Below, piece by piece: positions 45,363 to 56,999 of a stretch of 64,000 nt of DNA. Source of the stretch: Gentiana macrophylla (Eukaryota > Streptophyta > Magnoliopsida > Gentianales > Gentianaceae); NCBI GenBank assembly GCA_026214975.1, contig CM047815.1:65169852-65233851 (forward strand), written 5' to 3'. The notes beneath the pieces are model-generated. The model made no database searches. It saw only the letters and a program-made list of their open reading frames with translations, and was not told where the DNA came from. The translations under genes and the position numbers were made by a program. Numbering within the stretch: position 1 is the first letter of the stretch; the number at the start of each line of letters is the position of its first letter.

Positions 45363-46547
45363 TGTTGGGATAGGTGTCGTGTGTGGATTGATTTACGGAA
45401 CATATCCATAATTTACGGAACTAATTACGGATTATTAAATTAGATAACAAATAATGCGAATAGAAATAGTCATATTATCTTACAGATCTAACACAATCTA
45501 TACTATCATACGGATCTAACTCGAACAATGAACAATAAAAGTTTGATGCAGAAAACAAAGGACTAGAAATCAAACCGAGGCGAGTAGTTACTCTCCTTAA
45601 TTAAGACAAATTGCTCCGGTATGGTGCCCATGGTATTAGCAACTGTGTCCCAAGATACAACAGCTTTCGTCTTGGATTTAGAGGCACTTCAAAAACCCGA
45701 GCTCCGGTGAACTTATATAGTGCTCCGACTTCTCTTCGACTCAATATCTAGATCTATATGATGACTCTTTGTGGTGGAAAGACACAAGAGAAAATTCGAT
45801 ACTTAAACTTTCATCCATGGGGTTCTTTATATAGTGGAAGGAGGAGCCAATGCTCAAATCTGATTGGCAGAAACATATCATCAAACTTTTCCCCTTGGAA
45901 AAGTAATAAACCGACTTTTCCTCAAGGAAATCATCAGGCCAAATTATTACATTAATTTCGAATTAATCCAATCTTCTGATTGGTCGGATGATGTGTCGTC
46001 TGAATTCTGATTGGTCGAATAACTCAATGAATTCTGATTGGTCGAATGACACAATCACATTCCAAAATTAATTTTATGGTTAATTTCATAAAGAAATTTT
46101 GTCCAAAAAATTAATAGTAACACCCGAACCGAACCGAGACCGAGCCGAACTCGAGCACGAGCCGAGCCGGCCGGACGGCGGCGGCGGCGCACGAGCACGT
46201 GTGGAATAATCTAAGTCCTCCCTCCTGCACAAAAGTTCCTTGCCCTTTGGGGCACATCCATAAGAGACACACTAGCTCTTATCACTTGAGTTCCCAACAC
46301 TCAAGTTTCCAATGTGGGAGAATGAGGTGAGGTCCTCCCTTCAACACCCATCTCCTACATATTTTCTACCAACTTTAGACATTAATTTCTCATTCATCCA
46401 ATATCCGAATCGAGTGGCCCATCATCAACTACTCCGTATGAAGTATTTAATGATATCATTAACTCTCGATGACATACATCGGAGCCTATCCGTAATTGAC
46501 GCTAAAGTTGACTATTCAACCTTTCAAAAAGGGCTTTTTCTCTAATA
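45363..46547 (-). repeat. 3' LTR of the Copia element, about 1.19 kb
   Basis: Starts TGTTGGGATAGG at 45363 and ends just before ATCCCCCACA (46548-46557), the reverse complement of the TGTGGGGGAT polypurine tract. The last two bases are TA in place of CA, probably a mutation. It has a GC-rich island at 46120-46200 (GAGCCGAGCCGGCCGGACGG), typical of Tork-like LTRs, and two copies of AATTCTGATTGGTCGAAT at about 46003 and 46030. Confidence 0.8.
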
Positions 46548-47021
46548 ATCCCCCACATGAATGAAAATTAATGCAAATACATACTCTGAAGAGAAGTCAG
46601 TCGGAAAAATATTGCATCGTGAGAGAGGTAGCTTGTGGCCTTGAACTGCGCTTAGTGAAGTACTATCGGATTTACTCGGCTAATCAGTGAACTAGGTCTT
46701 GAATCGTTTCACCTTTTAGTGTAAACCAAGACAACAAAGACTCACACAATATTTCCCCTAGCACCTTTCGGTTCTCATGGTTGTGTCCGTCTCGGCCCTG
46801 GACAACACTTGGTTTCGGAAAGAACTTTAGAGAATTCTAGCCTCAAAACTCTCACAGAAGCGGCCCACTTCGCACTTACATAGGTGACATCCTATCAAGG
46901 GTATTACGCCTACCCCATTTGAATATCAAGCTATAGGAATCATTAAAAGCTAAGCTTAACCTCACACCCCTGCTCAGATAGCACTTTTATTCTCTCAGAA
47001 TAGGTAAGTCTTTGGATATTC

Positions 47022-48916
47022 TTATAACTTAGTTGTCCTTTTGAACCATGATCTTGGGATTTCAGTCCAACATGGTTGGGTTGCCCTTACAAGAAACATG
47101 CATAATAGGCTTGATCCCATTCCGGTTGTCAAAATTGACATCTGATCTCTAGCTAAACCTTTTGTAAGCGAATCCGCAAGATTCTCCTCCGATCTTACAC
47201 AATCGATGGAAATCACACCATTAGAGATTAATTATTTAATGGTATTGTGTCTACAGTGTATGTGTCAAGACTTACCATTATACACACTACTTTGTGCCCT
47301 TCCTATAGCCGACTGACTACCGCAGTGTATGCTCATAGCAGCCACATGTTTCGGCCAAAATGGAATATCCTCTAGGAAATTCCTAAGCTATTCAGCTTCT
47401 TCTCCAGCCTCATCCAAAGCTATAAACCCATCTTCCACTGTGGAACGAGCTATGCATGTTTGTCTTGTAGGCGTCAAGGACACCACAAAGACCACTACTC
47501 GTGAATAAGTATCCACTTGTGGACTTTGAATCATTTGTATCCGATGTCAGTTGACATCACAATATCCTTCTAATCTGCTTTGAATATCTCATATATCGTA
47601 ATCCCGGCACTCTATGTAGGGTACTTCATGTACCTCAACAACCTATTCAAGGTTTTCCAATGGTTATGATCTGGATTACTCGTGAACCTACTCAATTTAT
47701 TCATTGCACATGCTAAGTCTAGTCGTGTACATTTGCTTATGTACATCAGACTTCTAATCACTTGAGAATATCTCAACTGATCCATTGGTTCACCTCTATT
47801 CTTGACTAAGTGCATACTTAGGTCAAGTGGAGTGCTCACATCTTCAACTCTCAGGTCCTTCACATCGAAGTCCCTTGTGAACATCATTTTCGTATTCATG
47901 ATACTCTCGTGAGTACGTCCATTATTAGCATGTCATAGACATACTATCACAAATGCGTGTTCTTAATGTAGACATATGTGTGTCCTATCCACTTGACAAC
48001 ATAACATTGTCAAACTCGATATGCCATTGCTCTGGCTATTATTCGAGCCCACGGGGAGACTTGATAAGTCTACACACCTTACTCTCTTGTCCTGGAACTA
48101 CGAACCCCTCGGGTTATTCCATGTACATCTCTTCTTTTAACTCACCACAAACATCCATTTGATGGATTTTCAGGTTATAGTCTCCAGCTATGCCGACGAG
48201 AACCCTTATATAAGTAATTCTCGTAACTAGTGAGAAGAAGTCAAGGCCTTCTTTCTGTCGATACCCTCAGGCTACCAACAACGCCTTACAATAAACCCAT
48301 CAACCTCTAAAATCTTCTTAAACATCCACTTGCACCCGAGTGGTTGCATGATGGATTTTTTTTCACTACCAATAGCTTCTTTCCAGAAAGAAGCTTATGG
48401 AATTGACATCGCCTCAGCATATGTCCTGGGTTCGCTTTCTACCAGATTGGTTAGAAAATCGGGAGCAAAGGACTTGGAAGTCCTAGCCCTTATACTACAA
48501 CGAGGCTCCTCAAGTTATTGAGGATCATACTCTAATTAAGACTCATATGTCCACTTACTCATGCATGTTTTATCTGTTTCCTTCTCTGGAATGAGATTTT
48601 CGAAGAACACAACACTCATGACACCATCATGCCGGTTTTATGCACTAGGAACCATAGGCACTACTCTTGAGAGTATATCCGATGAATATACAATCAATCG
48701 TTTTAGGTCCTATTTCCACTTGCTTTGGTTTAGATACTTCGACCTTAGCCAAACACCCCCACATTTCCGAGAAATTGTAGTTAGACCTTGGCCTTTCCAC
48801 AACTCATATGGGGAGTCATCCTTCTTCTTTGAAGGGATCTTGGTCAAAATGAATTTTGCAGAGAGGGAAGCTCCTCCCCACAAGTTTTGAGGTAAACATA
48901 AACTTATCAACATAGC
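47022..48916 (-). pseudogene. Copia pol fragment (integrase end, RT, RNase H)
   Basis: From right to left: integrase C-terminus at 48916-48710 (MLISLCLPQNLWGGASLSAK, PYELWKG); the integrase-to-RT linker with VFFENLIPEKE (about 48590) and frames like EPRTYAEAM and PLGCKWMFKK (about 48330-48450); RT end and RNase H start at 47899-47612 (MDQLRYSQVIRSLMYISKCT, then MNKLSRFTSNPDHNHWKTLN); end of RNase H at 47216-47022 (IDCVRSEENLADSLTKGL). The pieces lie in different frames with stops, and the RT catalytic centre is not visible. It would encode the enzymes for reverse transcription and insertion. Confidence 0.88.
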
Positions 48917-49239
48917 TGACGTCACCAAACTAGACCTTAGAAACGGCGTCAAGAAAGGGACAGACCTTTTCTAGGTTAGACGGATCCTAACCGGCAAAGT
49001 GTACCGGGTCAAATTGTAGTGATAAAGTGGTGAGTCGGTGTCGAATCCTCGAGGAAAAAAGTGGTAATTCTTTTAAGTGTGGTTAAACACCAAAGATTTG
49101 CTATTAACTCGATCTAAACCGCAATTTTATAACACATGATTACTACTACTCTAACCAACATAAAATAAATGCGTAATTTAAAAGTTATTCTAATATAATA
49201 TATATAGATATATAAATATATATAGATGTACATAAATAG

Positions 49240-49282
<43 letters not shown>

Positions 49283-51030
49283 TATAGATACCAATATATA
49301 GTTTATAGACTAGACTAGCCAAAGTATATGTAATCAATTTATTCGATCTTTTCAATTAATAGAATGTGTTCGATCTTCCTTTTTATTAGGTCCAATTGAG
49401 TAAATGAAACGGTGTACTCCTAATGTCAACAATTCCTCCTCACACGAGCGTATGAAATTGTCATATGTCAAATTGTCATCGGTCCAATGTCCACAAGCGC
49501 CCCATGCTAAACTTAGTTAGTCAAAGCAAAACCAGTATAAATCTACCCCGGATAAAAGAGGTGATTCCATTTGTCGGATGGCGATGTTATTCAAGAGGCT
49601 CCGGTTGTCAAGCGGATCGATTTAATACAAACGGTGTAGTTTCAATTAAAGCGTGATTTTAACATTATTAAGATCTCGAGTACAAATTTTAATAAGATTT
49701 GTTTTACTAGGACAAATCGCTTCGGTAGGAAATAGGATTCCGTTAATCAGACGGCCATTTTACCCTCCGGTTTTCTATTTTTACTCATATATCGACTTCT
49801 CCGGTCGGTTCATCGTCGAGGTTATATGTGGTATTCATCATGATTGATTACTTCATTCTGAATATGTTATCTTTACGTAGCGAAATTGAAAAAGATTCAT
49901 TTTAACTCAATTTTAATCATTTTTACTTTAACATCATTCTTTTAACGAAAAGATCGAAATAATACGATTACATAACTTTGGCTAGTTATTAGATCTTAGC
50001 CTAATAACATTATAAAAACTAAAAAGAAGAAAATAACAAACATAAACATAATTATTATAGAAATTACCCGATTACAACTGCTGACTCAGAAATCGTCTTT
50101 TCCGGACATTACAACGACTTCAGCAACACCGAACCTTCGAGAATTTCCCGAGCATTACTACGATACTACTATTACTAATTTATTTTGGCATAAGGCCTAT
50201 TTACAAACTAAAGAAAAGAAAAGAAAAAGAGAAAGAGGAGGGAGAGAATATATATAGGATATGGTATATATATATTGGTACACCCTTTTCAAGTGCTGAG
50301 GCTCCCATATATATAGACAAACCTCCTTCCCGGACCGGTCCTGAAAACTGGCCGGATCGGTCCGGTAATTATTGAAATTAGTACATGCATGTGCAAGCAT
50401 GTGCCCCCATGTTACCCTAATCATCACTTAGCATGTGCAAGCAAGTGATCATCATTACTCATCATGTGCAAGCATGTGATTTGTTAGGGAAAGTAATGAT
50501 GATTCCCCTGTGATCAGTTATCAAAGTAATGATTACTTCCATAATATTATTATCTTGTAAAATTCATAACTTGCATTCCCGAACTCCAAATGACATGATT
50601 CAAGATCTGTTGAAAAGCTCTTCAAATGATCTACAACTTCCATCAAGACCACTTCTTCAGAAAACGCATTCTCGATTTCCACTAATTGACCACTTGACCT
50701 TTTATATCAGTGACGCTTTATAACTTCCTTTCAACAACTTGAATTCACTTCAAAAAGTGTCGATACTCGGGTTTTTAGTTTATCTTAAGATTCTGCAATG
50801 AAATAAACACAAAATACCCGTGTAAAATAGACACAATATTCCGGTCACTAAAACCGGTACAAAAACTACAACTTTTTACTATAAATACTAACTTTTACTA
50901 CTAACTATACTAAACTATAAAAATTAATATTTCATACTAATTATATCATAATTTCATATATTTTACATAGAATTTGTCAATAAAACATAATAAAATCACG
51001 TAAATTTAATCATATAAAAATAATACATCA
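48917..51030 (-). repeat. 3' LTR of the Athila element, 2,114 bp
   Basis: Plus-strand borders TGACGTCACC... and ...AATACATCA, i.e. TG..CA. The first 850 bp match 63175-64000. The right border is set by the adjoining polypurine tract. It contains a TA microsatellite at 49237-49277 that is longer than in the other LTR, a TATA-rich area at 50250-50320, and one copy of the paired palindrome at 50328-50366. Confidence 0.92.
50307..50366 (-). promoter_or_regulatory. LTR core promoter candidate: paired palindrome plus TATA box
   Basis: On the minus strand CCGGACCGATCCGG and, 11 bp on, GGACCGGTCCGGG (50366-50328), then after about 12 bp GTCTATATATATGGGAG (TATA box, 50307-50318). The arrangement upstream element, TATA, then a leader fits the U3/R border about 700 bp into the LTR. 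Related palindrome pairs lie at 53836-53873 and 56097-56135. Confidence 0.45.
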
Positions 51031-51052
51031 AATTACTCCCCACTTAGCTTTT
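51031..51052 (-). other. Polypurine tract of the Athila element
   Basis: On the minus strand GCTAAGTGGGGAGTAATT directly precedes the LTR start TGATGTATT. The preceding CTCGAGGACGATCAAAAGC is the phrase usually found just before the tract in this group. A second tract-like phrase, GTAAGTGGGGAGTAGAG, lies at about 52562-52578. Confidence 0.85.
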
Positions 51053-52849
51053 GATCGTCCTCGAGCAAAAATAAGCGGTAATATATAAGTAACAGATAAT
51101 ATAATTGATCAGATTAAAATTTCAAAAGTAATATATATCATCAATATTACAAACATATAAATTATAACTTTTATAGAAATTTAATAAGAGAGAAAGTTTA
51201 TATAACTTAAATAAATTAAGTATCAAATGTTAATCAGATGGAAACATGCATGCAATAATTCAGAAATATAAATAAAATATTAGAAATACTTTCTATCTCG
51301 ATTATTACGAATTTCTGGAATCATTAACTAAGTCAGATAGAAGACACATTGGCTTAATATATTAGGATAGGACATTGGTTAATCGAAAAGATAGAAAAGG
51401 AAATCAAAAAGAGAAAGATGCAAGTCGTACGTACCTACGTCTTCACATTCTTGATCAAAAACGATTCGATTAGTAACATCCTTTTATTCCAACTCTTTTT
51501 CAGATTTTCTCTCTTTTTTTTTATTTTTTATTTTTTATTTTTTTAATATTAAGAACTAAAGCGTGAGTGTGTGTAGAAAAATCAAATTTTACAAGCATTG
51601 CTTCATCAAGATTGATCGGAGTACTACTCTTTCGATCTAAAATTACGAGTCCGGTTTCTTAAACCCGTAATCATTCTTGAGATCTTATGATTCAATTTTT
51701 ATCGGAGCTTTATACCTCATAGTGATATGACGCTTTTAGATAACACCCCCATCAAGACTCAAATCATTGGTAGCTACTACCGATATATTTTATTTTTATA
51801 TTGTCGATCAAAGATAGGAAGATACACGATATTTGATTAATTGCGTGTAAAAATGGTGCTTTGTTCCTAATATAAATTTTTCATAGGACACTAACATATC
51901 TCGAACTCATTCCAATCTCAAGATATACCATTTTTCTCTCAACTCTTAACTCTTTGTCATCATCTCTCTCATAAGTAACGCGTACAAACTCGAAGGATGT
52001 CAAAGAAATGTAGACCAAAACAAGCTAAGGGTCGGAAATTTCTAGTTAATCAAAATGGCTAAATTAAAGTGAGGTCTTGATCATCTCTTTAAAAAAAAGC
52101 GAGGTGGGGTCAAAATTGGAAATTTTATTCGGGTAAAATTTATTTATTTATAGTTATATTTTTGTGGTGCCAAAATCATCATTCCTAATTTTGATTCCAA
52201 ATTCATAATTTATCTTGAAAAGAAAATTATCTAAAAATTTATTTATAAATATAAAAATTACTTGAATAATTCCATAAAAGAAATATTTGACAAAAATTAT
52301 TTAGTTATACATACTTAAAATCTTAAAAATCTTATAAAAGATATAAAACATATTCATTATATATCTAATATATTTTACTAAATCAAAATTAATCTTCTCA
52401 AATTATATCATTTTTATTCATATATTAACCAACTTAAATCATTCAAGAAAAATTAAAACTAAGAAATAAGTAATTAAAGTACTAATTTATATGAAAAAGG
52501 TTATATTTTATAATAATTTTTTTTTTTCGAAAATTTTAATGAAATTTTCAAACCTAACTCTACTCCCCACTTACGAAGTGGCATCGTCCGATGTTCAATG
52601 AGTATGAAAAGTAGGTTCGAAAATTAAATTAAAATTATAGATGATCGTTATAAACATCGATAACACACGTATATTAAAATCAAACAACATATATATTAAA
52701 CAAAAAGAAACTATTACACACTAAAAAATTCAAAATAAAACAAACTTACTAACTAACTTACTAACCTTAATCAACTCTAACTTATTAAAACAAACCAACC
52801 TTAAACAAACTTAAATAAAACCACTAACAACTATCTCAAATAGTTGATG
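51053..52849. other. Athila 3' untranslated internal region
   Basis: AT-rich sequence between the env-like ORFs and the 3' LTR, with no coding signal. A T-rich run lies at 51500-51545. The extra polypurine-like phrase at 52562-52578 divides it. Confidence 0.6.
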
Positions 52850-53675
52850 AACAAACCAGATTCTCCTTTGGTAGCAATCCTCTACGATAATCACGAGGCG
52901 GATATATCTCATCGAAGCAATTTGGGGACTTCATTCAAATGAATACATAACCTTGAAATTAACCAAGCAAAAGGCATCGGCCTTCCATTATTATACCGTT
53001 CCACTGCAAAGCTTACTGCCGTCCTAAAAATCAAAATCCCCCAGTCCACATGAGCTCCGCTTATCAACGCAAATAACAAAAGTATCTCATTATCACTAAC
53101 CCACGCAAAGTCACTAGTCGGATAGACTCGTGAGTTAATGAAGTGTTTCCATGCTCTCAGATGAGCAGGTAGAGCGGAAGTGGTAGAGTCGTAATTTTGA
53201 TCGACTGAAACAAATACGGAAAAGCTTCCGTGACATAGTTGACAACGTTAAAGGAGTTCCCTAACGCCCATTGATATTCAAAATGAAGATTATGGATTTG
53301 ATTGAAAATCGGTATTTCGTAAATATGATTGATAATATGAGGTGAAAAGTGAATAAGTGTACCACGAACGGATACAAGTTGTGATGGATCGACAGTACTC
53401 ACAGTAGAGAGCGCGGAATAAAATTCCCTAACGATAGAAACATTAATCCTACCTCTTGGATTCCTTACAAACTTTCTCCAACCTCTATTCTGAATTAAAT
53501 CCTTCCCTGACTGATCAATTTTTTCATAGTTGATACCCTTCTCAACCAAAATAGGAGAATTTGCAAACCTCGCATTCACCAACAAATTAACATTTGAAGC
53601 GCTAGATTCCGGGACAAAAACATCTAATGCCTCCGGATCGTATGAATTGACTGACGGTGATGACCGGTTTGACAT
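52850..53675 (-). pseudogene. Athila env-like ORF 1 (plant transposon protein domain)
   Basis: Starts at ATG 53675 (MSNRSSPSVNSYDPEALDVF) and is open to 53157. It has the plant-transposon-protein signature GWRKFVRNPRGRINVSIVRE, FYSAL, then VSVRGTLIHFSPHIINHIYE IP. A frameshift at about 53160 is followed by the rest of the domain in another frame (WKHFINSRVYPTSDFAWVSD, LLLFALISGAHVDWG) down to about 52850. In Athila-group elements this ORF occupies the env position; its role is not established. It is preceded at 53836-53873 by a copy of the paired palindrome. Confidence 0.8.
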
Positions 53676-53835
53676 TTTAGTTGAAACAGATGAAAATAAT
53701 TAAGCAGATAGAAAGGTGAAAATAATCGAGTGAATTTGCAATTTTTCACTCTCACTTTCTTTCCTTAAATGGACAAAATTGAAAGTATACGTGGCTGCAT
53801 ATTAACACTCTCAATCATGACTAAGCAAATTTAAC

Positions 53836-53873
53836 TCCCGGATCGGTCCTGAAACTGACCGGACCGGTCCGGC
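53836..53873 (-). promoter_or_regulatory. Paired palindrome, copy upstream of env-like ORF 1
   Basis: On the minus strand CCGGACCGGTCCGG, then TCAGTTTCA, then GGACCGATCCGGGA; it differs from the LTR copy at only a few positions over about 40 bp. It lies 161 bp before the ORF start. GC content is far above the surrounding AT-rich DNA. No TATA box of equal quality follows. Confidence 0.5.
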
Positions 53874-54239
53874 TTTAAGATATTTTTACCGTGTACAGGT
53901 TGTAAAGTTCAAGTTTGCTTGTTTATCTTTAATAGGCTCATGGCTATTAGAGTTTAAATAAGTTAATAAAACATATCTAAATGATACGGATAAACGATAC
54001 ACGAATTATATTTCAAAAACGACATACTAAAAATATATATTTTTTTTTCTTAGATTTTTATGAAATATTTAAATACTATTAAAAATGATTAAATTTACTA
54101 CTACGACATAAAACGATTATGAAAGCGAAAAACTATTAAATTAGCAAACTTAGTATTTAAAATGCGAGAAAATAAAATAAGCAGATAGAAAATGTTTAAA
54201 ACTAACAAAGTTGTGCGAAATCAAATAATGTCAACATCA

Positions 54240-55677
54240 TCATCCTCATTTGGATAAACTGGATCATTCAAACTTGGAACCGATGGCGAATCGGGTCGTG
54301 GGAAACGTAGTCGTGGTCCGAATCGAAGCGTCGAGACCTATCGAACTCATACTTGACGTCATCCTTGCAAAATCCGAAAATCCTCCCACCTAGAGATGTA
54401 ACGACACCACGAGAACTCAGTATAAAAGACACACGACCACTGGGCGGCTTTCAAAAGGATTTGGCATATGATGAAAGCTCGAGATGGTGGAATAGGTGCT
54501 ATCCATTACAGTAACGTATATGGGTTAGATTGACGAGGCGGATAGGCGGTTTTATCGAAAGAAGGATTAAGATGCATCCGCTCATGTCTCAACATCCTCT
54601 ACGTAAATCATCACTCCATCGCCTACTCGCTCAAAGCAAACAAAGCCATATTAGCTTTGTCCTCGGGCTACATCGACACTAAAGATTGAAACATATCGTA
54701 TGTAATGGTGTTTGGAAAAGAAGCTCGCTGCGATCGAGAAAAAGATGAAAATGTCTGGCTGGTGGAGGCTGGTGGAGGTGCACTACGTCTAACTATCGAG
54801 TCTATCGAACTCTCTGGAGACCCTCTCGGACTAGGGCCTATCGGGGACTCATCTCGCCATAGTTAACTTATCGTTAGATAGGAAAGGAACTCTGATCTAC
54901 GACATAAATCGAAATAAAGCCAGGAAAGTACATGTGACTCCTCGCTTGGCGTAACAATAAACTCGAAAACCCTTCTATACATAATTTTCCCCACATCCAC
55001 CTTAATATCATGAATCATTGCCCAAATCTCGCATAAATCTTCTTTACCAAAGCGGTGTGTTTGGTAGTGGGATAGAGAGTATGGCTCAAAAATCTTTTGA
55101 TTGCCTCGGATCTAAAACACTTCCCATAATTAAATCTGTTGTCCACCCACTCTCTTTGTAGCATCAAACTCCCTCTCGAGCTCACAGAGGCAATCTGCTT
55201 CATACCTAGCAGGATCATCTAATCTATAAATGACTCTTGTAATCCTCTTCATCTGGAAAAACTTCTACCCCTAAAACAAAGCATTAATAAGTTCCGGACT
55301 AAAAGAAACATGTACAGACCTAAGGGAATAGACTCATCATACTACTACCTCGGTGGGTGTCAAAGTAGAGCAAGCGCATAAAACTCGCCACTAAGGTAGT
55401 ATTGATCTCTCTCTGTCCTCGAGGTGCAAAATCCAACCATTGGCGTCTCGCAAAAATACGTCTAACTTCCTCTCCTAAGTCATCAAAATCTAAGCCTCTT
55501 TCCAACACAATTCCACATTTACTATAGATATTCTTATAAGCATTCTTAGCTTGAGGTGAAGTCAGAGTGACAAAACTAATGATTCTTCTTCCGGTGTTAA
55601 ATCTTTAAGACCTACATTGGTACTTCTATTGGAATATTAGGCTTTCGTTTTAGAGATTTTTTTTTGGATGAGGCCAT
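54240..55677 (-). pseudogene. Athila env-like ORF 2 (second plant transposon protein domain)
   Basis: Probable start ATG 55677 (MASSKKKSLKRKPN, a basic N-terminus). In the next frames come MLERGLDFDDLGEEVRRIFA, RRQWLDFAPRGQREINTTLV and ASFMRLLYFDT (55508-55340), then after a break RFNYGKCFRSEAIKRFLSHT, LYP, and WAMIHDIKVDVGKIMYRRVF (about 55140-54960), then a degenerate Ser/Pro-rich tail to about 54240. It is the same domain as ORF 1 but clearly diverged in sequence, so the two are an old duplication or were acquired separately. Several stops. It is preceded at 56097-56135 by the paired palindrome. Confidence 0.75.
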
Positions 55678-56096
55678 TCTACGAATTTTTGAATAATAAA
55701 AAAAACAAAAACAAGAAAAAAAAAAACAACATAAATAAAATGTCACAACACACTTAATAATCAAAACAGTTGAAAATAAATCTAAAAATCATGAAATTGA
55801 TAACTAGAGTAAATAAATTATACCTTATAATGAACAAAACGGTGAAAAGTGGCCGGAAAAGTCGTATAAGCCACCGGGATGAAATGGAGCTTGTGTTCGA
55901 TCTTTTTCAAATTTTTCACTTGTGTTGAAGAGAGGAGAGTAAAAAAGAAGAATATATGTAATGGTTTAGTGTAATTTGTTAATTTTGAAGAGAAAAAGAA
56001 AATTTTTGGGGGTGGAGGTGGTGTTGCGGCTGTTGTTGAAGAAAAGAGGAGAAATGAAGAAGAAAGAAAAGATCCCGTCTTTTTAGGTTAAATCGA

Positions 56097-56135
56097 TCCC
56101 GGATCGGTCCGGTGTAAGGGCCGGATCGGTCCGTG
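56097..56135 (-). promoter_or_regulatory. Paired palindrome, copy upstream of env-like ORF 2
   Basis: On the minus strand CGGACCGATCCGG, a short spacer, then CCGGACCGATCCGGGA. It is the same arrangement as at 50328 and 53836, about 420 bp before the probable start of env-like ORF 2. This is the most diverged spacer of the three. Confidence 0.5.
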
Positions 56136-56446
56136 TGAAATCTTTTTATGATTTTTTTTCGAATTTTTTTATTTTTTTGGATTTTTGATATAAAACTTAT
56201 AAAACTCAATAAAAACTTTAAAATTTATAAATTTTATAACAATTTCTCAAAATTTATAAAATCACTTATTTAAAAGTTTATAAAAATTCAATAAATTTCT
56301 ATTAATTCTTATAAAATATCTAAAAACTTAAAAAACTTTTTATAAAACCTTTATAAAACTCCTTAATTTTATAAAGATCCAATTTTATAAAATTTTCAAA
56401 GTTATGCAAAAATTTTATAAAACTAAAAGCATTAAAAGACTTAAAC

Positions 56447-56869
56447 TTACGGGGTTTCTAATTCTTCAATTTCTACAAACTCCAGATTTCTAACATATCG
56501 TTCAAGCAAACTAAATCCTAGAAACGTAGCGTTTGAATTAAGTCTTGGAAGTCCATCGGGATTTTCGGTTAACCACCTAATCGTTCCCTTCTTAATTACA
56601 TTCAAACACTCACTCTGAGATTGAGTTATATTTTTCCCACATTGCCCACTGTGTTCAATCTTTCCACAGATTCTGCACTTCCTTAAAAACTTAGCCCTTC
56701 TCTTTATCGAGCTTCTCGACGTACCATTACAAACTTCTTTCAATTTTTTCTCTCTCAACAATTGCTTGTTCTTTCCAAAAACTAAGGCTTCTATAGTAAA
56801 GGCAATATCTCTATTAAAACCAAACTTCAAAAGCAAAACAAAAACTCCTAATCTATCTAAAAAAGACAT
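56447..56869 (-). CDS. Intact Cys-rich basic ORF inside Athila, resembling viral nucleic-acid-binding proteins
   Basis: A 140-aa ORF from ATG 56869 to TAA 56447-56449, without interruptions although the neighbouring pol and env-like genes are broken. Residues about 8-35 are hydrophobic with a Phe/Asp pattern (VFVLLLKFGFNRDIAFTIEA). Residues about 48-75 are basic (SRSSIKRRAKFLRKC), followed by a finger C-RI-C-GKIE-H-SGQ-C, then a Ser/Gln stretch with another Cys, and IKKGTIRWLTENPDG. Basic block plus Cys/His finger plus a following Gly-containing segment is the layout of the nucleic-acid-binding proteins of Betaflexiviridae (vitivirus, trichovirus, carlavirus groups), which bind RNA and often suppress silencing. 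The finger is CX2CX4HX3C, one short of a retroviral knuckle. The alternative is a displaced gag-type knuckle ORF or an ORF of unknown origin. The resemblance is from reading alone. Confidence 0.4.
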   Translation of the reverse strand: MSFLDRLGVFVLLLKFGFNRDIAFTIEALVFGKNKQLLREKKLKEVCNGTSRSSIKRRAKFLRKCRICGKIEHSGQCGKNITQSQSECLNVIKKGTIRWLTENPDGLPRLNSNATFLGFSLLERYVRNLEFVEIEELETP

Positions 56870-56999
56870 CCAGTTCTTTTAAATCTATCCGGTAAAAGAC
56901 GAAACTAGTTTAGACATATAAAAGTAAAGATAAAACACTGGTTAATTTGATACTTTGACTTTTCGAGAACCTTTGCTTTTTAATCTTTCGGAGGGTCGA

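Larger units (their letters stand above)
45363..48916 (-). mobile_element. Copia retrotransposon (Tnt1/Tork type), 5' part split off by Athila insertion
   Basis: Minus strand. From right to left: integrase C-terminal part, RT, RNase H, polypurine tract and 3' LTR. The remaining 5' part (rest of integrase, protease, gag, 5' LTR) is not in the window; the sequence is cut at 48916 by the LTR of the Athila element and should resume beyond about 65,288. Several frameshifts and internal deletions; the core of RT is largely missing. Confidence 0.85.
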
